DNA from: Bog-793 sp963761425
GTDB lineage: Bacteria; Actinomycetota; Acidimicrobiia; Acidimicrobiales; Bog-793
Direction of reading: 5' to 3'
DNA: 64,000 nucleotides
Assembly (NCBI GenBank): GCA_963761425.1
Contig: CAVXGQ010000003.1
Span: 1 to 64,000 of the forward strand
The notes under the pieces are model-generated. The model searched no databases. It was given only the letters and a program-made list of their open reading frames with translations, and was not told where the DNA came from. Positions 28,062 through 37,963 of this stretch are shown here, in pieces (the first letter of the stretch is position 1; the number at the start of each line of letters is the position of its first letter). The translations under genes and the position numbers were made by a program.

Positions 28062-29203
28062 CCGCCGATGTCACCCGAAGCGAGGGCGGATTTCATCGCC
28101 TGGCGCCAGGTCTTTCCGATGGCGGTGCGCGGCAGCGCGTCGACGAGGATGAGCTGCTTGGGGGCGGCGATCGGACCGAGGGTCGCGCGAACGAGCTCCC
28201 GCAGGGCGGCCAGCGACGGGGTCATCGCCTCCCGGGGCTCGACCACCGCCACGACGCGCTCGCCCCATTCGGGGTCCGGTGCCCCGAGGACGACCACCTC
28301 GGCGACGCCGGGGTGGGTGCGCAATACCGCCTCGACCGGGACCGGCCAGACCGACTCACCGCCGGTCCGGATCACGTCGGCCATCCGTCCGAAGACCTCG
28401 AGTTGGCCGTCCGACGAAAGCCTCCCGGCGTCACCGGTGTGGAACCACCCCTCGGCGTCCTTCGGGTCGTCGCCGGGTCGGTAGGTGCGCAACAGCATCG
28501 GGCCCCGCAGCTCGATCTCGCCTTCCGGGGCGATCCGGACCTCGACACCGTCGAGGGGCCAGCCGTCGTAGACGACACCGCTGCCGGTCTCGGTGAGGCC
28601 GTAGGTCGCCACCGCATTGGGCGGCCGCACCCGGGGCATCGGGCCCCCGCCGAGGACGACGGTGCGGAAGAGCGCGGTGCGGTCACCGAGACGCGCGCAG
28701 GTGGTCGGGACCAGCGAGACGAGGGTCGCGCCCCGGTGGGCCGCCGCGATCACCGCGGCCAACCGGAAGCTCGGTTGCACTTCGAGCGGGGTGCCAGTCG
28801 TCAGGGCCCGGGTGACGACGGCGAGCCCCCCGACGTGGGCGAGCGGCAGGCAGCACAGCCACCGGTCCCGGCCGGGATCCACCGTGAGTCGCCGGCTCAC
28901 GGCTTGTGCCGAGGCCACCACGGCTTGGTGGGTGAGAACCACGCCGCGTGACTCGCCCGTCGTGCCCGAGGTGGCGACGACGAAGGCGTCGCCCTCTTCG
29001 ACCGGACGGCCACCTGCAAGTTCGGTCTCGCCAGCTTCCGTCAAGACGGCGGCGGGGCGGAGGGCCTCCAGGAGACGAGCCTTGGCGGGGGCGGGAAGGC
29101 GCTGGTCGACCGGGAGTATGGCGTCACCGGCATCGAGCGCTCGGCGCATCGCCGCCACGAAGGGCGCCCCACCCGCCATGTCCAGGGCGACGAGCCGGCG
29201 CAC
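28058..29203 (-). CDS. menE: o-Succinylbenzoate-CoA ligase MenE
   Basis: 381 residues, short for an AMP-forming ligase but normal for actinobacterial MenE. It activates o-succinylbenzoate as CoA thioester in menaquinone synthesis. Motifs: VVATSGTTGESRGVVLTH (P-loop), YGLTETGSG, GWFHTGDAG and the C-terminal Lys in LPRTAIGKTWRQ. The GTG at 29203 gives the start MRRLVALDM; there is no good ribosome-binding site, and with only 21 bases to the divergent menB start the mRNA may be leaderless. The assignment rests on motifs plus the menB/menA neighbours. Confidence 0.88.
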
Positions 29204-29224
29204 TCACGGTAGCCTAACGACCTC

Positions 29225-30076
29225 ATGACGACCGCTGAGCTGGGCCTGCCCGCCTGGGAGGCGAGCGGTGAGTACCGGGACATCACCTACGAGACGGCCG
29301 AGGGGATCGCCAAACTGACGATCTGTCGGCCCGAGGTGCGCAACGCCTTTCGGCCCCAGACGATCGCCGAGCTGTCGCGGGCCTTGGAAGTCGCCCGTGA
29401 CGATCCCGCCGTCGGTGTCGTCATCCTGACCGGTCGGGGCACGGAGGCGTTCTGTGCCGGTGGGGACCAGAAGGTCCGTGGCGACGACGGCTACCTGGGT
29501 GACGACTCGGTGGCGGCGCGCGGCATCGGCCGGTTGAACGTCCTCGATCTGCAGATCCAGATCCGGCGCCTGCCGAAGCCCGTCGTCGCGATGGTCGCCG
29601 GTTATGCGATTGGCGGGGGCCACGTCCTCCACCTGGTCTGCGATCTCACCATCGCAGCGGACAACGCGCAGTTTGGACAGAGCGGCCCGCGGGTGGGCAG
29701 TTTCGACGCCGGCTTCGGCGCCGGATTGCTGGCCCGCACCATCGGCACCAAAAGGGCCAAGGAGATCTGGTTCCTCTGCCGCCGCTACGACGCCCGGCGA
29801 GCCCTCGAGATGGGGCTTGTCAACGCGGTGGTCCCCCTCGACCGTCTCGAAGAGGAGACCGTCAAGTGGTGCCGGGAGATGCTGCAGTTCTCGCCGATCG
29901 CGCTGCGCATGCTAAAGGCCGGCTTCAACGCCGCCGAGGACGGACTCGCCGGGATCCAGCAGCTGGCCGGGGACGCGACCATGCTCTACTACATGACCGA
30001 GGAGGCCCAGGAAGGCCGCGACGCCTTCGTCGAGCACCGGCCGCCCGACTTCGGTCGCTTCCCGCGTCGGCCGTGA
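29225..30076 (+). CDS. menB: 1,4-Dihydroxy-2-naphthoyl-CoA synthase MenB
   Basis: 283 residues of the crotonase superfamily; ring closure of o-succinylbenzoyl-CoA. Family-specific segments: ICRPEVRNAFRPQT, GTEAFCAGGDQKVRG, the oxyanion-hole region AGYAIGGGHVLHLVCDLT, and SFDAGFGAGLLARTIG. The end PPDFGRFPRRP is the usual MenB tail. Divergent from menE and 22 bases before menA on the same strand. Confidence 0.96.
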   Translation: MTTAELGLPAWEASGEYRDITYETAEGIAKLTICRPEVRNAFRPQTIAELSRALEVARDDPAVGVVILTGRGTEAFCAGGDQKVRGDDGYLGDDSVAARGIGRLNVLDLQIQIRRLPKPVVAMVAGYAIGGGHVLHLVCDLTIAADNAQFGQSGPRVGSFDAGFGAGLLARTIGTKRAKEIWFLCRRYDARRALEMGLVNAVVPLDRLEEETVKWCREMLQFSPIALRMLKAGFNAAEDGLAGIQQLAGDATMLYYMTEEAQEGRDAFVEHRPPDFGRFPRRP

Positions 30077-30098
30077 GGGCGGCCCGACCGACGGAAAA

Positions 30099-30977
30099 GT
30101 GACGCCCCAGGTGGCGGGGGTGGCCGAGTGGATCGAGGCGGCCCGACCGCGCACGTTACCCGCCGGCATCGTCCCGGTCGCGGTCGGCGTCGCGGTGGCA
30201 CGTTCGACGGGACACGTCGTCGCCTGGCACGCCGTGCTGGCGCTCGTCGTCTCGTTGGCCATGCAGATTGGCGCCAACTTTGCCAACGACTACTCCGACG
30301 GCCTGCGTGGCGCCGACGCGCGGCGGGTCGGACCGCCCCGTCTCGTGGCCGCCGGGCTCGCCAGCCCAGCGGCGGTGCGCCGCGCGGCGGTGGCGAGCTT
30401 CGCGGTCGGCGCGGTCGCCGGGCTGGTCCTGTCGATCTTGGTGTCGCCGTGGCTGCTCGTGGTGGGGGCGGCGGCGATCGCGGCGGCCTGGTTCTACACC
30501 GGCGGCCCCCGCCCCTACGGCTACGCGGGGTACGGAGAGCTGTTCGACTTCATCTTCTTCGGGCTGGTCGCGGTGGTGGGGACGACGTACGTGACCTCGG
30601 GGGAACTGCCGGCCATCGCCTTTGGTGCCGCGGTCCCCGTCGGGTTGTTGGCGGTAGCGCTTTTGGTGGCGAACAACCTGCGCGACATCGCCACCGACGC
30701 GGCCTCCGCCAAACGGACCCTCGTGGTGCGGCTCGGCGACCGGCGGGCACGTTGGCTCTACGTCGCCCTCGTCGTGGTGGCGTTCGCCGCCTCGGCGGGG
30801 GTCGTCCCGTGGAGGAACTTCGCCCTTCTCGGGCTGGTGGCCGCGCCGGTCGCCGCGCGCCCGTTGTGGCGGGTCTGCTCCGGCGCCTCCGGCCCGGCGC
30901 TCGTTCCGGTCCTGGCGATGACCGGAGCCGTGGAGGCCGCCTTCGGCCTCGCCTTCGCGATAGGCATCGCGCTGTGA
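30099..30977 (+). CDS. menA: 1,4-Dihydroxy-2-naphthoate polyprenyltransferase MenA
   Basis: 292 residues, an integral-membrane UbiA-type prenyltransferase that attaches the isoprenoid tail. About eight hydrophobic segments are visible. The first Asp-rich motif is NFANDYSDGLRGAD; the second region is NNLRDIATDAASAKRTL. RPYGYAGYGELFDFIFFG lies between. The GTG at 30099 is preceded by GGAAAAG. Probably co-transcribed with menB. Confidence 0.95.
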   Translation: MTPQVAGVAEWIEAARPRTLPAGIVPVAVGVAVARSTGHVVAWHAVLALVVSLAMQIGANFANDYSDGLRGADARRVGPPRLVAAGLASPAAVRRAAVASFAVGAVAGLVLSILVSPWLLVVGAAAIAAAWFYTGGPRPYGYAGYGELFDFIFFGLVAVVGTTYVTSGELPAIAFGAAVPVGLLAVALLVANNLRDIATDAASAKRTLVVRLGDRRARWLYVALVVVAFAASAGVVPWRNFALLGLVAAPVAARPLWRVCSGASGPALVPVLAMTGAVEAAFGLAFAIGIAL

Positions 30978-31009
30978 CCACCGGCGCGCGGCTCTCGCGT
31001 GTGGGCCGG

Positions 31010-31825
31010 TTAGGGGGCGCCGGCCGGACCCAGCCAGTTCTCGAGGAGCTCGACGAAGCGACCCGGCGCCTCGAACGGCACCGCGTGACCGGCCCCCGCG
31101 ATCGCCTCGAAGGTGGCGTTGTCGCCGATCATCGTGGCCAGGAGGCGCCCGAGCCGGGTGTAGGTGCGGTCGAGGTCACCGGCGACGACGAGGACGGGCA
31201 TCGCCAAGCTCCCCAGGCGGGCCAGGTCGATCCGCTGGGTCCCGGTTCCGAGGGTGCGCAGCGCCCGGGCGAGGCCGGGCGGGGTGTTCTCGCGACGTGC
31301 CTCCAACCCGGCAGCCGCCTGATCGAGGTGGGAAAACAGCGGCGCCGCCAACCACTCGGCGAGGAACTGGTCGATGGTGAGCCGCCCTTCGCCGGTCGCC
31401 TCGAGGCGGCCGGCGAGCGCCTCGTCTGCCGATCGTCGGGCCGAACGTTGTTCGGGGTCCTCGATTCCCGGGTGGGTGCCGACGAGGACCAGGCGCCGCA
31501 CGGCGTCCGGGCAGGCCAAGGCGGCGTGCAGGGCGACGCGTCCCCCCATCGAGTAGCCGACGTAGGTGGCGTCGCCTCCCGCCTGCATGAGGAGCCGTCC
31601 CGCCCCGACGAGGTCCCGGGCCTCGAGGTGACCCGAGCCCCCGTGGCCCGGCAGGTCGACGGTCACCACCTCGTGGCGCCGGGAGAGCCGGGCGACCACC
31701 TCCTGCCAGGAACGCCCGGTCTGGGTGAAGCCGTGGATCAGCACGATCCGGGTTCCCGAGCCGGAGCGGCGGATCGCGAGGGTGGCCGGCGCGCCGGCGG
31801 TGGCGTCGCCTCGGGTAGGGGGCAT
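31010..31825 (-). CDS. menH: Alpha/beta hydrolase, likely MenH (SHCHC synthase)
   Basis: 271 residues. The hydrolase pattern IVLIHGFTQTGRSWQ, the nucleophile elbow VGYSMGGRVAL, and the final His in GAGHAVPFE fit MenH, which removes pyruvate from SEPHCHC. MenH assignment relies strongly on the adjacent divergent menD, as alpha/beta hydrolases are hard to tell apart. ATG at 31825 is chosen; a GTG at 31837 in the same frame would overlap the menD start. Convergent with menA. Confidence 0.8.
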   Translation of the reverse strand: MPPTRGDATAGAPATLAIRRSGSGTRIVLIHGFTQTGRSWQEVVARLSRRHEVVTVDLPGHGGSGHLEARDLVGAGRLLMQAGGDATYVGYSMGGRVALHAALACPDAVRRLVLVGTHPGIEDPEQRSARRSADEALAGRLEATGEGRLTIDQFLAEWLAAPLFSHLDQAAAGLEARRENTPPGLARALRTLGTGTQRIDLARLGSLAMPVLVVAGDLDRTYTRLGRLLATMIGDNATFEAIAGAGHAVPFEAPGRFVELLENWLGPAGAP

Positions 31826-31830
31826 CGGCG

Positions 31831-33584
31831 GTGACACTACCGGCGAGCTTCGCGGCGACCCTCGTCGACGAGTGGGTGCGCGCCGGGGTGACCGAGGCGG
31901 TGATCGCCCCCGGGTCCCGCTCGAGCCCGATGGCGCTGGCGCTGGCCGCCGATCACCGCATCCGGGCGCAGGTCCGGCTGGACGAGCGGTCGGCGGGCTT
32001 CTTCGCCATCGGGCGGGCGCTCGCTTCGGCTCGCCCGGTCATCGTGGTGGTGACGAGCGGCACGGCCGCCGCCGAGCTCCACCCGGCGGTCGTGGAGGCG
32101 GACCTCGCCGGTGTGCCGCTCATCGTCTGCACCGCCGACCGTCCCCCCGAGCTGCGCGACGTCGGCGCTTCCCAGACCATCGACCAGCAGCACCTCTACG
32201 GACGCTCCGCCCGCTTCTTCGTCGATCCCGGGGTGCCCGACGAGGCCGGCCGGCGCTACTGGCGATCCCTCGGGAGCCGGCTCGTCGCCGAGGCGAGGAA
32301 CGGTCCCCGGGGACCGGGTCCGGTGCACGCCAACCTGCCCTTCCGGGAGCCATTTGGCGGCGCGCCCGGGGACCTCCCGCCGGGCCGGCCGGCCGGGCGT
32401 CCCTGGCACGACACCGCGGTTCGGGAGGACGCCCCGGAGCGGGTGGTGGAGCGACTCCTCGCCGAGGTGGGGCGGTGCCGGCGTGGCGTCGTGGTCGCCG
32501 GCCGGGGGGCGACGCAGAGGGACCCCGGGGGGGTTCTGGCGCTGGCCGCGACACTCGGCTGGCCGGTTCTCGCCGACGCACTGGCCTTTCCGCGCCTGCC
32601 CCGGTCGGGAGCGGTGGCCGCGTGGGACTCGGTGGTGAGAAGCCGGGCCGCGCTGGGTCCGCTGCGGCCGGAGGTGATCCTCCACGCCGGCGCGCCCCCG
32701 GCCAGCCGCGCCCTGGCGGCCTGGCAGGCCGCGGCGACCGACCGCGGGACCTCGCACCTCCTCGTCGATCCCTACGGGCGCTTCGCCGAACCGGCGCGTC
32801 AGGCCGAGGCGGTGCTCGCCGCGGCCCCGGGGTCGCTTTGCCGGCGCAGTGCCGAGGCCATCGCTTCCTCGGCGAAGCGCCCGGCGGGGTGGCTGGAGGC
32901 CTGGGATGCGGCCGAGAAGGCCGCGCAGGGGGCCATCGAGGAGGTGCTGGGCCGCGCCGGCGGGCTCACCGAGCCGGCCGTGGCGCGGGACTTGGTGGCG
33001 GGGGTGCCGGCGGACTCGGCGCTGGTGGTCTCCTCGTCGATGCCGATCCGTGACGTCGACGCCTACGCGGCTCCGCGCCCGGCGCGCCGGCGGTGTTCGC
33101 CAACCGGGGCGCCAACGGGATCGACGGCGTGCTGTCGACGCTGCTCGGTGTGGCAGGCGGGAGCGAGCACCCCCGCACCTTCGGGTTGCTCGGCGACCTG
33201 GCGTTCTTCCACGACCTGTCGGCGTTGGCGCGTGGCCGCCACGAGGAGGTGGTCGACGCCACCGCCGTCGTCGTCGACAACTCGGGCGGCGGGATCTTCT
33301 CCTTCCTCGGGTATGCGCGGGATCTCGAGGCGGGGCTGTTCGAACGGGTCCTCGCCACCCCGCAGTCCCAAGACCTCGCCGGCGTGGCCGAGGCGCTCGG
33401 TTGCGGGGTGCACCGGGCGTCGAGCCGGGCGGAGTTCGCCGCCGCGCTCAGCTCGGCGGCGGAGCGGCGCGGGGTCCAGGTCGTCGTGGTGCGCACCGAT
33501 CGCGGCGCCAACGTGGCGGTCCACGCCGGCCTGGAGGGCGCCGTGGCGGTGGCGGTCGACGCCGCGCTGGGGATGTCGGGCTAG
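31831..33584 (+). pseudogene. menD: MenD (SEPHCHC synthase), interrupted by a one-base frameshift
   Basis: About 584 residues if the shift is repaired. ThDP-dependent addition of 2-oxoglutarate to isochorismate, the first committed menaquinone step. The first frame holds the start TLPASFAATLVDEWVRAG, APGSRSSPMALALAAD, SFRTADRPPEL-like text (VCTADRPPELRDVGASQ) and SSSMPIRDVDAYAA. It then goes out of frame near 33076-33081. The other frame continues with VFANRGANGIDGVLST and the ThDP/metal region LLGDLAFFHDLSAL to the stop at 33582. One base is missing in the GC-rich CGCCCGG stretch. As the rest of the pathway is intact, a consensus error is more likely than a true mutation. The GTG at 31831 has AGGGGG about 8 bases upstream. 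Confidence 0.85.
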
Positions 33585-34312
33585 CCGGAGAAGCGCCGCG
33601 CGTCGGCCGTGGCGTAGCGGGCGACTGCCGAGTCGGTCTCGGCGGTGCGCTCGATGGCCCGCACCAGCGCTTCGAGGTCGACGGCCGGCAGGGCGCAGGT
33701 CATCTCCTCCGGGGCCATGCCGGTCCGGACCCGCGACAGCGCGCAGCCGACGCTGGCTGCCGGAAGGTGCTGTTCCATGGTCATGGCGATGATGTGGCAC
33801 TGGGGCTTGCCGCCGATCACCAGGCCGGGGATGGCGTCGGAGAGCATCATGAGCTGCCGGCCGTTCACCCGGAGCAGCACGACGTCGGGTCGCACCCCGG
33901 GCGGGGTCTCGGCGAGTGGCCCGTAGGTGACGGCCCCCGGACGGCCCGAGACGGTGGGCAGGCCGGCGGCGTCCCGGGCGGTCACCCAGCCGGAGCCGAG
34001 GAGCGTGGCGACGTCGTCGTTCGTCGACACCTCGTCGAGACGCGCCAATCCGTGGGTGACCCGGCCGATGCTGCAGTTGCCGTGGTCGGCGGCGACGGTC
34101 GTGAAGGTGGCGGTGGCCCCCCGGACCCAGAACACGCAGCTCGCCGCCACCCGTCCGCTCCGTCCGTCGGGGGTCGGCGCCGACATCGGCTCTTCGAAGC
34201 GCGCGACCTCTCCTGGTGGGTCCTTCGAGAAGGAGATGGCGACTGGCGCCACCGCCAGGTGCAGGGCAGCGGTGAGCCGTTCGGAGAGCGTGTCCCACGC
34301 TGGCAAGGTCAT
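33581..34312 (-). CDS. DUF169 family protein
   Basis: 243 residues. ASCVFWVRGATATFTTVAADHGNCSIG (parts: SCVFWVRG, DHGNCSIG) and PDVVLLRVNGRQLMML are typical of DUF169, with conserved Cys residues (also CHIIAMT and GCALSR) that might bind a metal or cluster. The family's role is unknown. It converges with menD; the stop codons overlap. The ATG at 34312 gives the usual start (LPAWDTLSERLTAAL). Confidence 0.85.
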   Translation of the reverse strand: MTLPAWDTLSERLTAALHLAVAPVAISFSKDPPGEVARFEEPMSAPTPDGRSGRVAASCVFWVRGATATFTTVAADHGNCSIGRVTHGLARLDEVSTNDDVATLLGSGWVTARDAAGLPTVSGRPGAVTYGPLAETPPGVRPDVVLLRVNGRQLMMLSDAIPGLVIGGKPQCHIIAMTMEQHLPAASVGCALSRVRTGMAPEEMTCALPAVDLEALVRAIERTAETDSAVARYATADARRFSG

Positions 34313-34407
34313 CTGGTGTTTCTAGCCGACGCCCGCGGGCCACGCATTTCGGACGTCGCCGCACGGTGGTCGGCCGGGTGCCGCAGCACCTGTGGCAGGC
34401 TGAAGAG

Positions 34408-35688
34408 ATGCCGAGCTCGACAGAGGATCTCGCGTTTCGAGGGCTGATCCATCAGGTGAGCGATCCGGCGTTGCTCCCCCGACTCGACGCCGGTGGCGAG
34501 AGCGTCTACGTCGGCTTCGACCCCTCGGTGGACAGCCTGCACGTGGGCAACCTGCTGCAGCTCTGCAGCTTGCGGCGGCTGCAGCTGGCCGGCCACCGGC
34601 CGATCGCCGTCGCCGGGAGCGGGACGGGGCTCATCGGCGACCCCGGGGGCAAGACCGAGGAGCGCCCGCTCATCTCCCGCGCCGAGCTCGAGGCCAACCT
34701 GGCGGTGATCCGCCCGCAGTTGGAGCGGTTCCTCGACTTCTCGGTCGCTGGCGGACACGCCGCGCTGGTCGTCGACAACGGCGCCTGGCTCGCCGAGTTG
34801 TCGTTCATCGATTTTCTGCGCGAGGTCGGCAAGCACTTCACCGTGAACCAGATGGTGGCGAAAGAAGCCGTGCGCACCCGTTTTGACCGGCCGGATCAGG
34901 GCATCTCGTACACGGAGTTCAGCTACATGCTGCTCCAGGCCTACGACTTCCTTCATCTGTTCGACGAGTTCGGCTGCCGGGTCCAGATGGGGGCGAGCGA
35001 CCAGTGGGGGAACATCACCATGGGCGTCGAGCTGATCCGCAAGCTGCGCGGCGAGACCGCCTACGCCCTCACCACGCCGCTCGTCACCAAACCCGACGGG
35101 ACCAAGTTCGGCAAGACCGAGTCCGGGGCCCTCTACCTCGACGCCCGAAGGACCAGCCCGTACGCGCTCTACCAGTACTTCGTCCGGGTCGAGGACAGCG
35201 TCGTCGGCACCTACCTGCGGTACTTCACCTTCCTCGATCATGACGAGATCAGGGCCCTCGACGAGGCGACGGCGCACCGGCCGGAGGCCCGGGAGTCCCA
35301 GCGGCGCCTGGCCGGCGCGGTGTGCACGCTCGTCCACGGTGAGACCGAGACGGCGCGGGTGGAGCGCGCCGCCGCGGCGCTCTACTCGGAGGACGTGGCC
35401 ACCCTGGATGAGCAGACCCTGCTCGAGGTGTTCGCCGACGCGCCGTCCTCGACGCTGCCGCTCACCTCCCTCGGGGGCGCCGGCGTCGACCTCGTCGAGG
35501 TGCTGGCGGCGTCGGGCCTGGTCGCCTCCAAACACGCGGCGCGCAACGCCATCGCCCAGGGCGGCGCCTACGTGAACAACCGCCGCGCCCCGGGCGACGC
35601 CCGGCTGACCGCTTCCGACCTCATCGCCGGTCGCTACGTCGTGCTGCGGCGGGGGCGGCGCGAACTGCACCTGCTGCGCTTTGCCTGA
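34408..35688 (+). CDS. tyrS: Tyrosyl-tRNA synthetase
   Basis: 426 residues. Class I synthetase charging tRNA-Tyr. The HIGH region is DPSVDSLHVGNLL, the KMSKS loop is TKFGKTESG, the tyrosine pocket includes GCRVQMGASDQWGNI, and a C-terminal S4 RNA-binding domain (LVASKHAARNAIAQGGAYVNN, in part SKHAARNAIAQGG) is present. The KFGKT form is that of the bacterial TyrS type with S4. The ATG at 34408 follows AAGAG; 34366 would add 14 unconserved residues. Confidence 0.97.
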   Translation: MPSSTEDLAFRGLIHQVSDPALLPRLDAGGESVYVGFDPSVDSLHVGNLLQLCSLRRLQLAGHRPIAVAGSGTGLIGDPGGKTEERPLISRAELEANLAVIRPQLERFLDFSVAGGHAALVVDNGAWLAELSFIDFLREVGKHFTVNQMVAKEAVRTRFDRPDQGISYTEFSYMLLQAYDFLHLFDEFGCRVQMGASDQWGNITMGVELIRKLRGETAYALTTPLVTKPDGTKFGKTESGALYLDARRTSPYALYQYFVRVEDSVVGTYLRYFTFLDHDEIRALDEATAHRPEARESQRRLAGAVCTLVHGETETARVERAAAALYSEDVATLDEQTLLEVFADAPSSTLPLTSLGGAGVDLVEVLAASGLVASKHAARNAIAQGGAYVNNRRAPGDARLTASDLIAGRYVVLRRGRRELHLLRFA

Positions 35689-35696
35689 CCGGCCGG

Positions 35697-37337
35697 CTAC
35701 GTCTCCAGGTCGAGGGCCTCGGCCGCCAGGGCGAGCGGCAGGCACCCGGTGGCGGCGATGGCCTCGTGGAACCCCCGCAGGCCGCCGCGACCGGCGGCGA
35801 GGTAGCGGGCCCGGATCCGCTCGATCTCCAGACTCCCGGTGAGGTAGGAGGGCGCCTGGGTGGGCCAGGCGCAGTAGCGGCTCACCTCGGCGCGAGCGAC
35901 GGGCTCGGGCAGCCCGGCGTTTTTCTCCAGGAAGGCGACCGCCTCGTCGACGCCGAGGTCGCCGATGTGGAGCCCGGTGTCGACGACCATGCGCGCGGCG
36001 CGGAAGCTCCGCGCATTCAGGTGTCCGAGCTCGGCCCGCCGGTCGGCGAAGTAACCCTGCTCGCGCATCATCTTCTCGGCGTAGAGGGCCCAGCCCTCGG
36101 AGAAGTAGGAGGAGTGGATGAACTGACGGACCCGCCGGGCCGTCTCTTTCATCCAGGTGAGGTGCCAGTGGTGGCCCGGGTAGGTCTCGTGGGCGGTGAT
36201 CGTGGGGATGACGTGGAAGTTGTTCGCGGCGAGCCGCCGGGCGTTGTCCGCCGGCGTCGTCCCGGCGGGGGGCCACGGCACGTGGAAGTGCCCGACGAGG
36301 CCGGGGCGGAAGGCCGGTGGGGAGACGTACGAGGCGACGGCGAGGATCGGGCGCATGAACGGCGGTGTCGGCTCCACCCGGCATGCTTCGCCCTCCGGGA
36401 AGGCGACGAGGTCGTGGGTCGCCAGGAACCCGCGTGCCCGGGTGGTCTCGTCGGCGTAGCGGTGACGCATCTCCTCGAAGCAGACCGGGCGGTCTTGGCT
36501 CATCGCCTCGAAGACCGGGCGCCAGGTCGAGGCGTGCGGGTCGATCTCCCGGGCGAGCCGATTCATCTCGGACTCGAGTTGGTCGAGTTCGCGCCGGCCC
36601 CGGCCGCGCAACTCCGAGGCGCCATAGCCGAGGAGCTCCCGTTCCCCCAGCAACGACGAGTACCGCTCCTCGCCGATGGCGTAGTCGCCCCGCGCCGACC
36701 CGCCCAGTTCGGTGAGAAAGCCGAGGAAGTCGCGGAAGGCCTCGACGGTGCCGGTGGCAGCCTCGGCGACCTCGGCGCGGCTCTTCTGGTCACGGAACTC
36801 CGCCGGCAGCAGATCCTTGAAATAGGGGATCGCGGCTTCGCACTGGCCGACGGCGCGGCCGACGATGAGCGGACTCGCCAGCTCGGAGGAGAGGTTCGCC
36901 CGTCCGGCCTCGAGCGCCCCCGGCATGGCGCGCAGGCGGCTCGCCGTGTAGCGCGCCCGCTCACCTTCGGGGAACGACCGGTGGATGATGAGGCTGAGAA
37001 TCCCGTCGAAACAGGGGTCGAGGTAGAAGGAAGGGTCTCTCTGCCAGCCGCGCCACGACTCGAGGACCTGTCGGCCGCGGATCTCGGCGAGGACCGCAGC
37101 GCGGTCGATCCGCTGGTCGGGTCCCAGCCGGTCGACGTCGACGGCGCGCAGCCGGTCAAGCCAGGTCGCGTCGTTCCTTTTCCGGCCGGTGATGGCCGCC
37201 GCCGACAGGTCGTCGATCTCGCCGTGAGCGCCGTCGGCCCCGAGCGCGGTGGCGGTCACCGGTGAAGCCGCGAACTCGTCGGCGAGCCACGCGTCGAGCA
37301 GGCGGTCGAAAGCCGCGTCGGGGCTGACCGGGGTCAC
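35697..37337 (-). CDS. DUF885 family metallopeptidase-like protein
   Basis: 546 residues. The zinc-binding motif TITAHETYPGHHWHL (HExxxGHH form of DUF885) and the second part SSYFSEGWALYAEKMM, which supplies the Glu ligand, are intact. DUF885 proteins are thought to be M32/M3-like carboxypeptidases or endopeptidases. No signal peptide, so probably cytoplasmic. The stop lies 8 bases from the convergent tyrS stop. Confidence 0.9.
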   Translation of the reverse strand: MTPVSPDAAFDRLLDAWLADEFAASPVTATALGADGAHGEIDDLSAAAITGRKRNDATWLDRLRAVDVDRLGPDQRIDRAAVLAEIRGRQVLESWRGWQRDPSFYLDPCFDGILSLIIHRSFPEGERARYTASRLRAMPGALEAGRANLSSELASPLIVGRAVGQCEAAIPYFKDLLPAEFRDQKSRAEVAEAATGTVEAFRDFLGFLTELGGSARGDYAIGEERYSSLLGERELLGYGASELRGRGRRELDQLESEMNRLAREIDPHASTWRPVFEAMSQDRPVCFEEMRHRYADETTRARGFLATHDLVAFPEGEACRVEPTPPFMRPILAVASYVSPPAFRPGLVGHFHVPWPPAGTTPADNARRLAANNFHVIPTITAHETYPGHHWHLTWMKETARRVRQFIHSSYFSEGWALYAEKMMREQGYFADRRAELGHLNARSFRAARMVVDTGLHIGDLGVDEAVAFLEKNAGLPEPVARAEVSRYCAWPTQAPSYLTGSLEIERIRARYLAAGRGGLRGFHEAIAATGCLPLALAAEALDLET

Positions 37338-37407
37338 GGCGCGAAGCTAGACGCCCGGCCCGGTCGGTGGACTGGTAGAGGGTTCCGGCGCGGATAGCGT
37401 CGCCGTC

Positions 37408-37962
37408 GTGGAGGACAGGTCCAGGCTGGTCGGGCCGTTTCCCCCCGGCGCCGACCCCGAGGAGTACGACCGCATCCGTCGTCGCGTGCTGTGGCGGATG
37501 CCGACCGGCCTATACCTCGTGGGATCGGTGGCGGGCGGCGAGCGCAACCTGATGACGGCGAACCTTGTCGTCCAGCTGTGCGTCAACCCGAAGCTCGTGG
37601 GTGCGGTCATCGAGGAGAGTGCGCGCACCCACGCTTTGATCGAGACGGGCGCCTGCTTCGCGGTTTCGCTGCTCGCCCGCAAGGACCGGGGAATCGTGCG
37701 AAAGTTCGCAAGACCGGCGCGTGACGATCGTGCCGCCCGCACCCTGAACGGCATCGCCTACACCGACGCGCCGGTGACCGGGGCGCCGGTCGTGTCCCAG
37801 GCAATTGCCTATCTCGACTGCCAGCTGGAGCGGACGGTCCGGTTCGGCTCGCATTCGCTATTCGTCGGGGAGGTGGTCGATGCGGCCTTTGGACCGGGCG
37901 CCCCGGCCGACGTGGCGGAGGTGCTGCGCGTCGAGGACACCCGTTTGAGCTACGGCGGCTGA
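37408..37962 (+). CDS. Flavin reductase-like domain protein
   Basis: 184 residues with a split-barrel flavin reductase fold: RRVLWRMPTGLYLVGSVAGG, LMTANLVVQLCVNPKLVGAV (quoted in parts), HALIETGACFAVSLLA and the metal/flavin-near HSLFVGEVVDA. It should bind FMN and use NAD(P)H; partner unknown. The GTG at 37408 is the first plausible start. RNase D follows one base after the stop codon, so the two are co-transcribed. Confidence 0.82.
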   Translation: MEDRSRLVGPFPPGADPEEYDRIRRRVLWRMPTGLYLVGSVAGGERNLMTANLVVQLCVNPKLVGAVIEESARTHALIETGACFAVSLLARKDRGIVRKFARPARDDRAARTLNGIAYTDAPVTGAPVVSQAIAYLDCQLERTVRFGSHSLFVGEVVDAAFGPGAPADVAEVLRVEDTRLSYGG

Positions 37963-37963
37963 G

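Noticed and set aside
33061..33100. Programmed frameshift in menD
   Set aside because: No slippery heptamer or following structure is evident; a missing base explains it better.
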